Assembly (NCBI GenBank): GCA_021292165.1 | Contig: CM037879.1 | Location: 17,321,525 to 17,385,524, forward strand | Length of the DNA: 64,000 nucleotides | Source: Shinisaurus crocodilurus | Lineage: Eukaryota; Chordata; Lepidosauria; Squamata; Shinisauridae | Direction: 5' to 3' | In this document: piece after piece, positions 44,757-56,281 of the stretch | Layout of the letters: the number at the start of each line of letters is the position of its first letter | Numbering within the stretch: the first letter of the stretch is position 1 | The notes under the pieces: generated by a model | Seen by the model: only the letters and a program-made list of their open reading frames with translations | What the model was told of the DNA's origin: nothing | Databases searched by the model: none | Program-made: the position numbers and the translations under genes

Positions 44757-45006
44757 ATATTTATTTATTTAATTTATTTATTATATTTATACCCCGCCTT
44801 TTTTCCTGCAAGGAACCCAAGGCGGCTTACATAATCCTCTTCCTCCTCCTCTCCATTTTATCCTCACAACAACCCTGTGAGGTAGGTTAGGCTGAGAGTC
44901 AGTGACTGGCCCAAAGTCACCCAGTGAGTTTCATGGCCGAGCAGGGACTAGAACCCGGATCTCCTGAGTCCCAGTCCAACACTCTAACCACTACGCCACA
45001 CTGGCG
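44757..45006 (-). mobile_element. tRNA-derived squamate SINE, full length
   Basis: Minus strand: TGGCGTAGTGGTTAGAGTG (A box) at the right, GGTTCTAGTCC (B box), body and GGCGGGGTATAAATATAATA tail at the left. The best-preserved head together with the 56047 copy. Confidence 0.93.
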
Positions 45007-46435
45007 TAATTTTCTAAATTAATCTTTAGAAAAGAAATGTAGCATTGTTCTCCAGAAAACACATAAAGATGCCAGGGATGGAGGTTCCCTTTCAAGAAAG
45101 CAGAGTATATTGCCTAGGGTAGCACACAGTGATAGTGACCAACAATCAGCGGAGTACACTCTGAACTACCAGAGGTGAAGAGTTATGCAAGCATCTAGGG
45201 CACCAGAAGCTTTCAGAAGTGCATGGTTAGCTGTACTTGTCACTTTCCCAATGTTTATCCCTTTGAGTGGTGACATTTTTCATTTACAAAACATCTCTCA
45301 AAACCCTTCAAGATTATTATTGGAACGGGAAAATGTCTTACAATGACACACATTTTTCTTATACACAAACAACGCCTGGATTATGCAGTGTCTTAACTGG
45401 ACTATTAAAGAACAACAACAACGGAGGGTAGTCTGTGGCACAGTGACGCCATATAAAAATGTAACATTTTTAGGCATTTGGCAAGAAAATAGTTGATTTC
45501 TCTGTCTCAGAAAAAAGAGGGGAGGGGGGAAGAATTTCAGGAAATATTGTGCTAAATTGGTTTGTTAGAATCTTCCTTTTTTTGTCCCTCCACCCAACCT
45601 TTACCACCTACCCCAATGTAGATTTGAAGGAAGATTGCATTGGCCTGTTAATTTGAAAGCACAACAGAAAATAACATGACCAACAGGGGAAGGAGGCATT
45701 AACTAACACAAACACAAATCTTCATCATCAGCATCACCAATAGTGTTCCATTTCTATCTTATGCTCCATGCAACCATCCTGAGAAGAAGCATTCTGAAAA
45801 GAGGATCTTGAGTTTTAAAAATACTAATAATCTAAACTTTTTTCTTTCCACCGGTATATCACACATTTTCTCCAAAGCAGTGGACCACATAGGGTCTTAT
45901 CAGAATTTTAGTCACCACACACTTTGCCAATCATATTGAACAAATCTTTTAGACACTAATAACAGTTGAAAAGATGGTGTTGCCAGATAAGCAAACAGCT
46001 AAAATGAGACCAAAGTATTGTATGCTAACTTTTCCCAAAGATGGAAATTTTAGAAAGACGTGTGAACGAACCTAATAAAAGGCACAATATGTATTTCTAA
46101 TGCTAAAATCAAAGATTGTCTCCCACAATTTAAAAACATCGCCTATATATACCGAACTAGCACGACAGCGTCTAGGCTGGCTTCCTCCCTAGCATGCTGG
46201 CTTTCTAAGGGTGCGGAGTTTTTTCAATATGGGGAGCAACCTGCACTCTGACATGGTACAGCCCAACAAGAGAGACATCATGCAGGTGTGCTAATCATAA
46301 AGATGTGTTTCATTGCCTTGGTTCTTTATTTGTAAAATGGGATTTATTTTGACATAACAAACACACATACCTCCTCGGGGAATGAACCAAGTGAAGACTA
46401 TAAAGCTTTTGCCCAATTCACATCTGTGATTAGAG
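45007..46435. other. LRPPRC intron, no recognised elements
   Basis: AT-rich unique intron sequence. Confidence 0.45.
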
Positions 46436-46640
46436 AAGTTCCAAGTTCAAATCTCAATTCAGCCACAAAGCCAAGAGGTGGCTTTAGGTAAGCCCAGCCT
46501 CAGCGCCTAATCTACTATATCAGAATAGTAATAGTCATCTACCTTTCACAGCTGTTGCAAGGATTAATGTGATACTGTACACAAAGCACTTTGAACACTG
46601 AAAGTGCTATAGAAATTATAAATGATTATCACCACCACTA
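46436..46640 (+). mobile_element. MIR-like (CORE) SINE
   Basis: Starts with a tRNA-type B box region (AAGTTCAAATCTC), then GGTGGCTTTAGGTAAGCCC, CTACCTTTCACAGCTGTTGC, AAGGATTAATGTGATACTGT and CAAAGCACTTTGAACACTGA, the MIR order to the 3' end. Confidence 0.82.
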
Positions 46641-46681
46641 TCACTTAGTAAGTTTTTGATTCACATAACCAAAAATGATTA

Positions 46682-46927
46682 CAGTAATACCTTGGAATGC
46701 AAGTAACTTGGTTTGAGAGCGTTTTGCAAGACAAGCAAATTTTTAAATATTTATTTAATTTTTTTTTTACTTGATATGCAAGCAACGTCTTGCAATACAA
46801 GTACTGTAGTACAGTTTAAAAATCTCTGTACAAATTTTTTTGGGGGGATTTCGTTTTGATATAAGCGTGTTTTGGATTACAAGCACGTTTCCGGAACGAA
46901 TTATGCTCTCAATCCAAGGCATGACTG
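46682..46927 (+). mobile_element. Tc1/mariner (Tigger-like) MITE, copy 1
   Basis: Begins CAGTAATACCTTGGAATGCA and ends ATCCAAGGCATGACTG, about 20-bp inverted ends, flanked by TA on both sides (46680-46681 and 46928-46929) as expected for TA-targeting elements. 246 bp, no coding capacity. Confidence 0.85.
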
Positions 46928-47512
46928 TACACTGTAGCCAGTACATACATGGATTTAAACATTTCACATATTCCATTCACCAGCAAGATAGAGTTCATTT
47001 TGACTCTTAAATCTTGGAGAGGCTGTGGCAGAATGGATGGCCCTGCACTACTTTTCAAAGCCAGAGGGATGTGGAGTGGAAAATTCTCTACAGAAATGTT
47101 TCCAAAACAGAAAATTTTCCCATGCTTAATTTTTCCCACATAAATTTTTCCCATTTCATAAGATAATTAGTAAGAATGAATGGATGCCAATTGCAAATTG
47201 CAGTTGCAAAATTAAATAAACATGCTAAATTGAATCTCTCTCTAGGGCAACAGAAAAATTTCTAATGCACACTGAAAATTTTCCAGTGCAAATTACCCTA
47301 ATTTGCATAGGAACATTTTCCAATTCAAAATTTTCCGTAAAACCTAGTGGAGATCATCCCTTAAGCTCCTGTCTGGCTTTTGAGATTTTCCCATCTGTAA
47401 AGGCTAAAATCCGCTTTCTCTCTCTCTCTCATCTGCCCTAAATATCATGGAACCAAAACCCAAGATTAGGGACCAACATCATTCACAGTACAGAACATTC
47501 ACAAACTCTTAC

Positions 47513-47582
47513 CTTCTGATTCCATAGATCAGACTGCCTCTGAACTGCATGTAATCCAGAGATGGCGTATTTGCGGAAGACA
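47513..47582 (-). CDS. LRPPRC: LRPPRC coding exon (3rd in window)
   Basis: 70 nt, acceptor CTTTGCAG, donor GTAAGA. The A from exon 2 makes an ATG codon, then SSANTPSLDYMQFRGSLIYG-IR. It corresponds to human [21 protein letters not shown]. Leaves AG, completed by exon 4. Confidence 0.94.
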
Positions 47583-47939
47583 CTGCAAAGTAAATGAAAT
47601 GCCTTAGAATGTGTTGACCCTCACTTCTCAAAAGCATTGATTAAACCATCCATATCAAATGACAGTTATTTAAAGTGAATCCATTTAATAAAACCATTTT
47701 GCACATTAACACATAATCTTCCAATAACATTAAAAACAAAACAAAAAAACCTCACTGACCTTTGCTCACCAGTTAGAACGAGAAAGATATGCAATACCCT
47801 GGCATCACTTTGGTTACAGTACTTCTTGAGAGTCCCTGTCAATGATTTGGGAGTGCACAGTTGCGGTCCATCTATTTTTTTTTTCCAGAACTGCAATAAC
47901 TTACTAAATTAAGTTGTCAATCTCTATTGTAATCCCTGT

Positions 47940-48256
47940 ATAGTGTAAAGTGGTGCCCTCCCTGGTAAGCTTCTGGAGGCAGGCAAAGATCTTCCTGTTC
48001 CGGCAGGCATTTGGAACTAGCCTGTGATGCAATTGAATGCTGTATCTTATATTATGTATATTGTATTGTTTTTAATGCTATATAATTTTTTAAGATTATT
48101 GATGTTTCATTCTATTTTTAACTTTTGTATTTTTCTATTTCTGTTTTAATTGTATGAATTTTAAAGGTTGTGAGCCACCTTGGGTCCCAGTGTTGGGAAA
48201 AAGACGGGATACAAATAAATATAATCATCATCATCACCATCATTATCATCATCATC
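47940..48256 (+). mobile_element. L2-like LINE 3' end with CAT microsatellite
   Basis: Ends GTGAGCCACCTTGGGTCCCA, GACGGGATACAAATAAATAT and a CAT run (48224-48256). Upstream part is T-rich 3' UTR with AGGCATTTGGAACTAGCC. Confidence 0.75.
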
Positions 48257-49541
48257 CCTCAGTAATGTATCTAGCAAGCTAAATTTCTTAAGCCTAGGGA
48301 GCCCTAGTAGGTGCACCCAAGTGCTTGTGTGTGCCCCAGGAACGCCATGTGACAATGAGGAGAAGGGGAGGGCAACTCTGGCTTAGGATAAGCCAGGAAT
48401 GAAGCACCAGAGCCCATGTTCAAAGAGGGGAGGAGCTCATGAGCCCGCCACTCATTCCCAGCTTCATAACCCATTCGTTTATGAAGCCAGGAAAGATAAT
48501 CTAAATGTGGCCACGGAATGACTCTAGGAAACCACCAGCCATCCAGAATTTCAAGCAGATGAGACGCCTGTGCCTCTGTCTCCGCTGAATGGATGCATTC
48601 CTGCAGCATGAGCTCAGCAGCACCAAAGCTTAGAAACATGGGAGCACATGCAGTAAAGTTAGATGGTCACGCAATTTTCACACAGCTATTGTATACTATT
48701 TTTCCTATACCCATGTAAGAAAAATACCAGTTGTAAAGCAGCCCCAATTTTAAAACAGTAGAGGAGAATTTCATTCAGTCCCTGGAACCAGAAAAGTGAT
48801 TCCCTACCTAACCTGGGTCTGACACTGAAAAATCTCCCTGCTTCCAGTGGTATATTATGTAACATCTGATGAGGTTTCTTGTTGTTTTTTAAAAAACAGC
48901 AAAATTTATTTTTTAAAATCTTAGGCTCAAAAAGTTTTTGTTCATTAAAAAAAAAAATTCAAGCACAGTACATCTCCATATGCTCAGCAGCTCCTGACAG
49001 TCGGCAACCTGGTTTCCTTAGCAACAAACAAGTCTGAGAAAAATCAAAAGCAGATGACAATGAAGTGGAATGGAATGGTATGATAAAGGGGAAACAGGCG
49101 CTCTTATGCATGCTGTCTTATGTGCCCAGATTCCTTAACTGATGCTTCATAGTTTTCAGCTTGTCAGTAACAGAAATCTATGCATTATAGGAGACTGGAA
49201 GAGGAATCAATAACCCTTGAGAGAAATCAGCTTTTAACAGGCTGCCTTCCCTTTCACCAACTGCACTAAAAAAGCAAGCTTTAAATATTTTAATATTACA
49301 CCCCCTTCTTTAAAGAAGTACTGACAAGCACACCAATTTACAGAGTCAATGGTTTAATCTATACAGTAATGTTTTAAAGGCTTTATAAAGCTTGACATGC
49401 TTTTCCTTTCAGATAGTACTAAAGAGATGTTTGCATTACTTTCTCTTTAGCTGTAGTGGTTCGATTTTTTATTTTTTAAAAAAAGCTTTATAAACACATT
49501 TTTCAAATTCAAATGCAGTTACAGAACTCACTCACCATAGT
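48257..49541. other. LRPPRC intron, no recognised elements
   Basis: Unique intron sequence; the minus-strand open frame at 48304-48639 has no recognised similarity. Confidence 0.4.
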
Positions 49542-49612
49542 TTATTTATTTATTTATTTTATTTCTTATATTTATTAATCGCCCATCTGGCCTGCCACCC
49601 GGCCACCCTTAT
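49542..49612 (-). mobile_element. L2 tail
   Basis: TTTATT repeats followed by ATTAATCGCCCATCTGGCC and ACCCGGCCACCCT, the reverse complement of the 3' end of the L2 at 55945-56020. Confidence 0.85.
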
Positions 49613-49621
49613 AAGAGTGGT

Positions 49622-49825
49622 CATCTGTGCATTCACACGTATGGGCTCTCGGTTCCGAGGCCACAATAGGTGGTCTCAAGGAACTGAGGGATCGGTCAGG
49701 AACCCTCAGGAGCATGCTCAGTGAGACAGTGGGGGAGGGGTTCCGGCCCGATTTTCCTCAGCTTTTTAGAAGCTTCCCAAAGTGTCTCAGCGCAGGTGCA
49801 GAGCCCTATGTGTGATGCACAGAGA
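49622..49825. mobile_element. Non-autonomous TIR element (atctgtgcatt ends)
   Basis: Left CATCTGTGCATTCACACGTA (49621) is mirrored by ATGTGTGATGCACAGAG at the right (49808-49824); both continue into GGGCTC / GAGCCC. A right-end remnant occurs at 3584-3610. The open frames across it have no similarity I recognise. Confidence 0.65.
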
Positions 49826-50006
49826 CCACAAAAAAGAACCAACAATGAAAAAAATCAACTGATTTTGTACACTTTAAAATTAACACTTAGTAAAGGCACA
49901 GAATGATCCGACACGGATTCCAAGATTGTCATACTCATAACTTGATGTGAAAGCTCTGCCATGTGTCAGGATCTCAGAAGCTGGACAGTATTGGAAGCTT
50001 TAACTA

Positions 50007-50253
50007 CAGTCATGCCTTGGATTGAGAGCATAATTCATTCCGGAAACGTGCTTGTAATCCAAAACACTCTTATATCAAAACGAAATCCCCCCCCAAAAAA
50101 ATTGTACAGAGATTTTTAATTTAAGCCGTACTACAGTACTTGTATTGCAAGACGTCGCTTGTATATCAGGTAAAAAAAAATTAAATATTTAAAAAATTGC
50201 CTGTCTTGCAAAACGCTCTCAAACCAAGTTACTTGCAATCCAAGGTATTACTG
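50007..50253 (-). mobile_element. Tc1/mariner (Tigger-like) MITE, copy 2
   Basis: Reverse-oriented near-identical copy of 46682-46927, again flanked by TA (50005-50006 and 50254-50255). 247 bp. Confidence 0.87.
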
Positions 50254-50654
50254 TACTCTGAATACCTAATGGAGATACCTAGAACCAGCTCTCTACCCCG
50301 CAAACAGATAATCAAGAGCAGGGAGGGGAAGGGCTGGGATCACTGATAATTTGTGGGCAGCCTACATGTAGTGCAGGAGCATGGTGGGCACACCTCCAGG
50401 TGCTTGATGCAGAAGTTTTGAATCAGGAGGACTGTGCATGTGTGGGCATGTTAATCCGTATAAACCAATATTTTCATTTTCTATAATGGTGGTGCACTTG
50501 TTTCAGGAAAATCATTCGTGTATTTTTCACAGTGGAAAGCTAGCAAAAGGGAATTCTACTTAATGCAAGCCAAACAAAGACCATTACATTTGTAGTAATT
50601 CTCATAAATATTGAAAATGGGCTGCTATACTGGCCAGGAAACTACACTGGTGAC

Positions 50655-50815
50655 AAGGATGAACTGCTGCTAGCTTTGCTGTTTGTTTTTAATCTGTGGT
50701 TTTAAATTTTATAGTTATATTATATTGTATTTTATGGTTTTAACTGTTGTAAACCGCCCAGAGAGCTTCGGCTATTGGGCGGTATAAAAATGCATTAAAT
50801 AAATAAATAAATATT
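50655..50815 (+). mobile_element. L2-like LINE tail
   Basis: T-rich 3' UTR then AACCGCCCAGAGAGCTTCGG, GGGCGGTATAAAAATG and AAATA repeats, as in the 44018 copy. Confidence 0.85.
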
Positions 50816-51214
50816 GGTGACATAAATGAAGTATCAATGAAAGAATCTAGGATATAAGCCCCTTTGGGTCTGGATCACCCGAGTGGGTAACCAAGCCAGG
50901 TCCAACCAGGACAAAAACATTTATCACAGAATCAGACTTTAGGTGGAACGCATTAAATGCTTTATTTCCAGAGGAATGCAACATTTATGAGTTTGCATGG
51001 TGGCTTTGTTGGGAGTTATTCTTAGGACACTTAATGTTAGATTATTTAACCAATTCATGACTGGACTGACAAACAGGGAGGAAAGAGTCATATATTCAAA
51101 GAAAAATCAATACTGCATACACCATTTTGAAAGAATATAAAGTATCTAGTGTAATTTATATGCACCAAAGGAGACCAACAATATATAGCTGTTTCTTTCT
51201 GCTTTACTGTAATG

Positions 51215-51384
51215 TTTACACAAATCTGTTAAGACTCATTAAATCCTGTCTCTCTATAGCCCCTAATCAGTTCCAATTTATGACATTCTCATATTCAAAT
51301 TTACACAAATCTGTTAAGACTCATTAAATCCTGTCTCTCTATAGCCCCTAATCAGTTCCAATTTATGACATTCTCATATTCAAA
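51215..51384. repeat. Exact 85-bp tandem duplication
   Basis: 51215-51299 and 51300-51384 are two 85-bp copies (start TTTACACAAATCTGTTAAGA) that look identical, and a third TTTACA begins at 51385. The duplication ends within 10 bp of the 5' end of the L2. Confidence 0.95.
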
Positions 51385-51408
51385 TTTACAAAACCTGTGC
51401 GAGGTCCG

Positions 51409-52626
51409 CCTGTACGAGGCCAGCCCACCCCACCCTACCTGTGGGACTGCTGCCTGCCCCCTGCAGGCCCGGGCTCAGCCGGGAGCCGCCTTGCCCCACC
51501 TGCAACAACTTGGAAGGGGACTATAAAGACCAGGCCCCAGCGGGGGCGGGCATCTCCTCACCACCACTGCCGGGGAGAAGAGCAAGCCAGGCAGGTGGGT
51601 CCAGCTCTGCTGCTGCTGCGCCGCCTGTGCGAGGCAGCCCACCCCACCCTACCTGTGGGACTGCTGCCTGCCCCCTGCAGGCCGGGCTCAGCCGGGAGCC
51701 CGCCTTGCCCCACCTGCAACAACTTGGAAGGGGACTATAAAGACCAGGCCCCAGCGGGGGCGGGCATCTCCTCACCACCACTGCCGGGGAGAAGAGCAAG
51801 CCAGGCAGGTGGGTCCAGCTCTGCTGCTGCTGCCGCCGCCTGTGCGAGGCCAGCCCACCCCACCCTACCTGTGGGACTGCTGCCTGCCCCCTGCAGGCCC
51901 GGGCTCAGCCGGGAGCCGCCTTGCCCCACCTGCAACAACTTGGAAGGGGACTATAAAGACCAGGCCCCAGCGGGGGCGGGCATCTCCTCACCACCACCTG
52001 CCGGGGAGAAGAGCAAGCCAGGCAAGTGGGTCCAGCTCTGCTGCTGCTGCCGCCGCCTGTGCGAGGCCAGCCCACCCACCCTACCTGTGGGACTGCTGCC
52101 TGCCCCCTGCAGGCCCGGGCTCAGCCGGGAGCCGCCTTGCCCCACCTGCAACAACTTGGAAGGGGACTATAAAGACCAGGCCCCAGCTGACCGGGCATCT
52201 CCTCACCACCACTGCCGGGGAGAAGAGCAAGCCAGGCAGGTGGGTCCAGCTCTGCTGCTGCCGCCGCCTGTGCGAGGCCAGCCCACCCCACCCTACCTGT
52301 GGGACTGCTGCCTGCCCCCTGCAGGCCCGGGCTCAGCCGGGAGCCGCCTTGCCCCACCTGCAACAACTTGGAAGGGGACTATAAAGACCAGGCCCCAGCT
52401 GACCCGGGCATCTCCTCACCACCACTGCCGGGGAGAAGAGCAAGCCAGGCAGGTGGGTCCAGCTCTGCTGCTGCTGCCGCCGCCTGTGCGAGGCCAGCCC
52501 ACCCCACCCTACCTGTGGGACTGCTGCCTGCCCCCTGCAGGCCCGGGCTCAGCCGGGAGCCGCCTTGCCCCACCTGCAACAACTTGGAAGGGGACTATAA
52601 AGACCAGGCCCCAGCGGGGGCGGGTT
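51409..52626 (+). promoter_or_regulatory. L2 5' monomer array (5.7 copies of about 215 bp)
   Basis: Units start with CCTGTGCGAGGC (CCTGTACGAGGC in the first) at 51409, 51624, 51839, 52056, 52267 and 52483; spacings are 215, 215, 217, 211 and 216. Each contains GGGGACTATAAAGACCAGGC (a TATA-like motif) and a GCTGCTGCTGC run. The last is cut at about 52626. The GC-rich unit, its position directly before the coding part and its copy number variation resemble the promoter monomers of mouse L1; promoter function is inference. Confidence 0.85.
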
Positions 52627-52850
52627 CGCCGCCGGCGGGGTCGCCACCGAAGGGGCGACACCAAAGGGGGTTGCCCCTTTGGGGGAGCCACTTCGGGGGT
52701 GGCACGAGGGCGAGGGCCTGTCCCCCTGCTGCTGGGGATATAGGTGGGGCTGGGAGTTTTAAAGAGGCCCTTCCTTTTTGAAGGGCTGGGGCTTTTTAGG
52801 GGTTGATTTTAGGGGTGGGTCTCCCGCTTGACTGGCGGAAGCGAGGGGGC

Positions 52851-53813
52851 ATGTGTCTCTCCCAGGGAGATAGTGGGGGGAGTTCTGGGGGGCAAACGGT
52901 ACCAACGTTGAGCGGCAGGCGTTGGCAGAGCGCTAGGGGCAGGCCACGCCGAGTAAGGGGAACAAGGGATCGATGCTTAATATCTATCCCTTGTTCCGGG
53001 CCTGCCCAGAGCCAAGGGATAACTGGGGGATGTGTTGCTCCTCCCCCCACCCTGCGTTTGCTGTTGTGCAATGCCAGGTCCGTTACCCAAAAAACATCTC
53101 TCATCCATGACTTGATCATGGATGAGGGTGCGGACCTGGCATGTGTTACGGAAACCTGGCTGGACGAGGCCGCTGCTCCTACTCTGGCGGCCTTGTGTCC
53201 GGCCGGTTTCTCGTATGCCCAGCAGCCAAGGGTTGGGGGACGGGGAGGGGGAGTGGCTGTTATCTACCGGGAGTCCTTGGTCCTCACCAGACTCCCTCTC
53301 CGGGAGACCAAGTTTATTGAGTGCATGTACTGGAGGTTGGGTCCAAAGGGCAGCCTGGGGATTCTGCTCGTGTACCGTCCACCCCGCTGCACGACAGACT
53401 CCCTGGCCGATGTGCTGGAGGTGGTCTCCGATGTGCGTGTGTTGTCCCCCAGGCTAGTGGTGCTGGGGGACTTCAACGTGCATTCGGGGGCTTCCCTCAC
53501 TGGGGCACCTCGGGACTTTATGGAGACCATGGCTTCCTGGGAGCTGCACCCTGTATTAACTGGACCTACCCATGTAGCCGGTCATGCACTGGACTTGGTT
53601 TTTGTTTCCGGAGAGGGGGGAAGTGATCTGGAGATCGGGGGTATATCCACCACCCCCTTGTCATGGTCGGATCACTATCTGGTGGGGTTGGATTTCTCGG
53701 TGCCACAACCCCTCTGCAGGGGTGAGGGACCTATTAGGATGGTCCGCCCCAGGCGTCTTATGGATCCAGATGGATTCCTGAACGCGCTTGGGGAATTGGA
53801 GCACACACAGTAG
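52851..53813 (+). pseudogene. L2 ORF2, endonuclease domain
   Basis: The first ATG in the open frame is at 52851; the frame is open from 52803. It reads LLLCNARSVTQKT, CVTETWLDE (catalytic Glu), GGRGGGVAVIYRESL, the GDFN motif at 53466-53477 and WSDH with SDH at 53667-53675: a complete APE-like endonuclease. It ends at a TAG at 53811 because a GGGG run at about 53790 has one G more than the downstream frame requires. This could be a true lesion or a sequencing error. Confidence 0.88.
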
Positions 53814-55500
53814 CTCGGTCGAGACCCTGGTGAATGACTGGAATGCTGCAATCACCAGGGCATTAGACCGAGTTGCCCCGAAGTGCCCTCTTCGCCTAAA
53901 CAGAGCTCGTGCGGCGCCATGGTTCACTCCATCGCTGCGAGCTCTGAAACAAGAGGTGAGAAGGCTAGAGCGCCGATGGCGAAATTCCCGCTCCGAAGAC
54001 GATCGAACACGGGTTAGAGCTGCATCTTCAGCCTACCGGGTGGCGGTGAAGGCAGCAAAAAAGAATTTCTATCCTGCCTCCATTGCGTCTGCAGAGTGCT
54101 GCCCCAGGAGGCTGTTCCAAGTGGTCCGGAGTCTGGTCGGTCCAGTCGCTCCGGACCCACTGGAACAGTCAAAAGCCTCCTGTGAGGCTTTAGCGAAGCA
54201 CTTCGCAGATAAAATCGATCGGATTAGGAGTGGGATATCGTACGTCGTGGACACAGGGAGTGAGCGGGAGGAGGCCAATGGCAGACCGGTTTTGTGGGAT
54301 CGGTTTCGGCTTCTTCCTTCTGATGAAGCGGACAAGGTGCTTTCATCTGTGAGGCCGACCACCTGCTTGCTTGACCCTTGCCCGTCCTGGCTCATCATGA
54401 GCTGCAGGGAGAGACTGGGTGAGGGGATCAAGGCGGTGGTGAATGCCTCCCTCGAGGAGGGAGTGATGCCATCAGCCCTCAAGGAGGCAGTAATAAGACC
54501 GCTTCTAAAGAAGCCCTCCTTGGATCCCCAGGATTTAAACAACTTTCGCCCAGTCTCCAATTTACCATTTCTGGGCAAGGTGATCGAGCGGGTGGTGGGT
54601 GCTCAGTTGAAGGCACACTTGGATGAAGCCGATTATTTGGATCCGTGCCAGTCGGGCTTCAGGTCTGGACATGGGACGGAGACGGCCTTGGTCGCCTTGG
54701 TGGATGATATGAGGAGGGCTTTGGATAGGGGCGAATGCTCCTTTCTAGTCCTCCTCGATCTCTCAGCGGCTTTTGATACCATTGACCACAGTATCCTCCT
54801 GGACCGTCTGGAGGGGTTGGGCTTGGGAGGCACTGTATTGCAGTGGTTCCGGTCCTTCCTCTCTGGAAGGTATCAGAGGGTAGTTCTCGGGGAGGAGGCT
54901 TCGAACCCTCGGCTGCTCACTTGTGGAGTGCCGCAGGGTTCCATCCTCTCCCCGATGTTATTCAACATCTACCTCAAGCCGCTGGGAGCTATCATCAGGA
55001 GGTTTGGGGTGCAGTGTCATCAGTATGCGGATGACACGCAGCTCTACCTCTGTTTCAAGTCCTCACCGAGGTTGGCCGTTGAGACCCTGTCCAAGTGCCT
55101 GGAGTCAGTGGCTGGCTGGATGGGAAGGAACATGCTGACGCTGAACCCCGACAAGACCGAGGTACTTCTGGTGGGGGACAAGGGAAGGTTAGGGGACGTT
55201 GACCTGGTGCTGAATGGGGTACATCTACCCCTGAAGGACCAGGTCCGCAGCTTGGGGGTCATTCTAGACTCCCAGCTGTCCATGGAGGCTCAGGTGGCAG
55301 CTGTGAGCCGGGCGGCGCTGTATCAACTCCATCTGATACGGCAGCTGCGCCCCTACCTTCCTAATCACCTGCTCCCATCAGTGGTTCATGCCTTGGTCTC
55401 CTCTCGCCTAGACTACTGTAATGCACTCTACGTGGGGTTACCCTTGAAGACTGGTCCGGAAGCTTCAGCTGGTACAGAACGCGGCGGCTCGCCTGATTAA
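53788..55500 (+). pseudogene. L2 ORF2, reverse transcriptase domain
   Basis: Open for 570 codons from the shifted frame. Motifs: DPCPSWLI, KKPSLDPQDLNNFRPVSNLP, FLVLLDLSAAFDTIDH, GVPQGSILSPMLFNIY, catalytic YADD at 55024-55035, then NPDKTEVLL and RLDYCNALY. All catalytic residues expected of an L2 reverse transcriptase are present. A single extra base near 55453 (AAGACTGGTCCGG) throws the end out of frame, and it stops at 55500. Confidence 0.93.
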
Positions 55501-55873
55501 GGGCAGCCGCCGGCGTGATCACATCACGCCAGTGCTTAATGAGTTGCACTGGCTACCAGTTGCTTGCCGAGCCGAATTCAAGGTGTTGGTTTTGACCTTT
55601 AAAACCCTACACGGCTCCGGTCCAGCTTATCTCAAGGAGCGCCTCCAGCAACATCAAGTAGGCCGCTCAACAAGGTCTGCCACGGACAGCCTTCTCCTTA
55701 TTCCATCAGCCAGGGCAGCCAGGCTGGTTGGGACTAGGAAGAGGGCCTTCTCTGTGGCGGCCCCCACATTATGGAACTCCCTCCCTAGTGACCTTCGCCA
55801 TGCCCCCTCCGTGATGAGCTTCCGCCGTGCATTAAAAACATGGCTGTTCAGGCGGGAATATGGGGTGGGTTAG
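55455..55873 (+). pseudogene. L2 ORF2, C-terminal part after frameshift
   Basis: In the third frame: VRKLQLVQNAAARLIKG, HITPVLNELHWLPVACRAEF, KVLVLTFKTLHGSGPAYL, then RKRAFSVAAPTLWNSLP and FRRALKTWLFRREY to the natural stop at 55873. This is the conserved C-terminal domain of L2/CR1-group proteins. Confidence 0.9.
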
Positions 55874-56046
55874 GTTTTTAATGAGAATTTTTAATATTGT
55901 TTTAATTATTATATTTTATTGTGTTTTACTGTATTTTAATTGTACATCGCCCAGGGTGGCCGGGTGACCGGCCAGATGGGCGATTGATAAATATAATAAA
56001 TAAATAAATATAATAAATAAAACTACATTAAAAACAAAACAAAGAA

Positions 56047-56281
56047 ATTTATTTATTTATTATATTTATACCCCGCCTTTTTTCCTGCAAGGAACCCAAG
56101 GCGGCTTACATAATCCTCCTCCTCTCCATTTTATTCTCACAACAACCCTGTGAGGTAGGTTAGGCTGAGAGTCAGTGACTGGCCCAAAGTCACCCAGTGA
56201 GTTTCATGGCCGAGCGGGGACTAGAACCCGGATCTCCCAAGTCCCAGTCCAACACTCTCACCACTACGCCACACTGGCTCT
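56047..56281 (-). mobile_element. tRNA-derived squamate SINE, full length
   Basis: Same family and layout as 44757-45006, with an intact B box (GGTTCTAGTCC on the minus strand) and A box region. It lies tail to tail with the L2 that ends at 56030. Confidence 0.92.

Larger units (their letters stand above)
51393..56030 (+). mobile_element. Near full-length L2 LINE with tandem 5' monomers
   Basis: In order: 215-bp monomer array (51409-52626), a GC-rich unique leader (52627-52850), endonuclease (to 53813), reverse transcriptase (53788-55500) and C-terminal part (to 55873), then a short 3' UTR and the tail ending in ATAAATA repeats at about 56030. All domains are present, broken by only two single-base frameshifts, so this is a recent insertion. 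It is antisense to LRPPRC, in the intron between exons 3 and 2 of the window. Confidence 0.93.

Noticed and set aside
51409..52626. CRISPR-like regular array
   Set aside because: Units are contiguous 215-bp tandem repeats without spacers, in a eukaryotic LINE.
51397..52743. 448-codon open frame before the L2 endonuclease (possible ORF1)
   Set aside because: It follows the 215-bp monomers, whose length is not a multiple of three, so it reads the same DNA in different frames in different units. No coding signature; better explained as 5' regulatory repeat.
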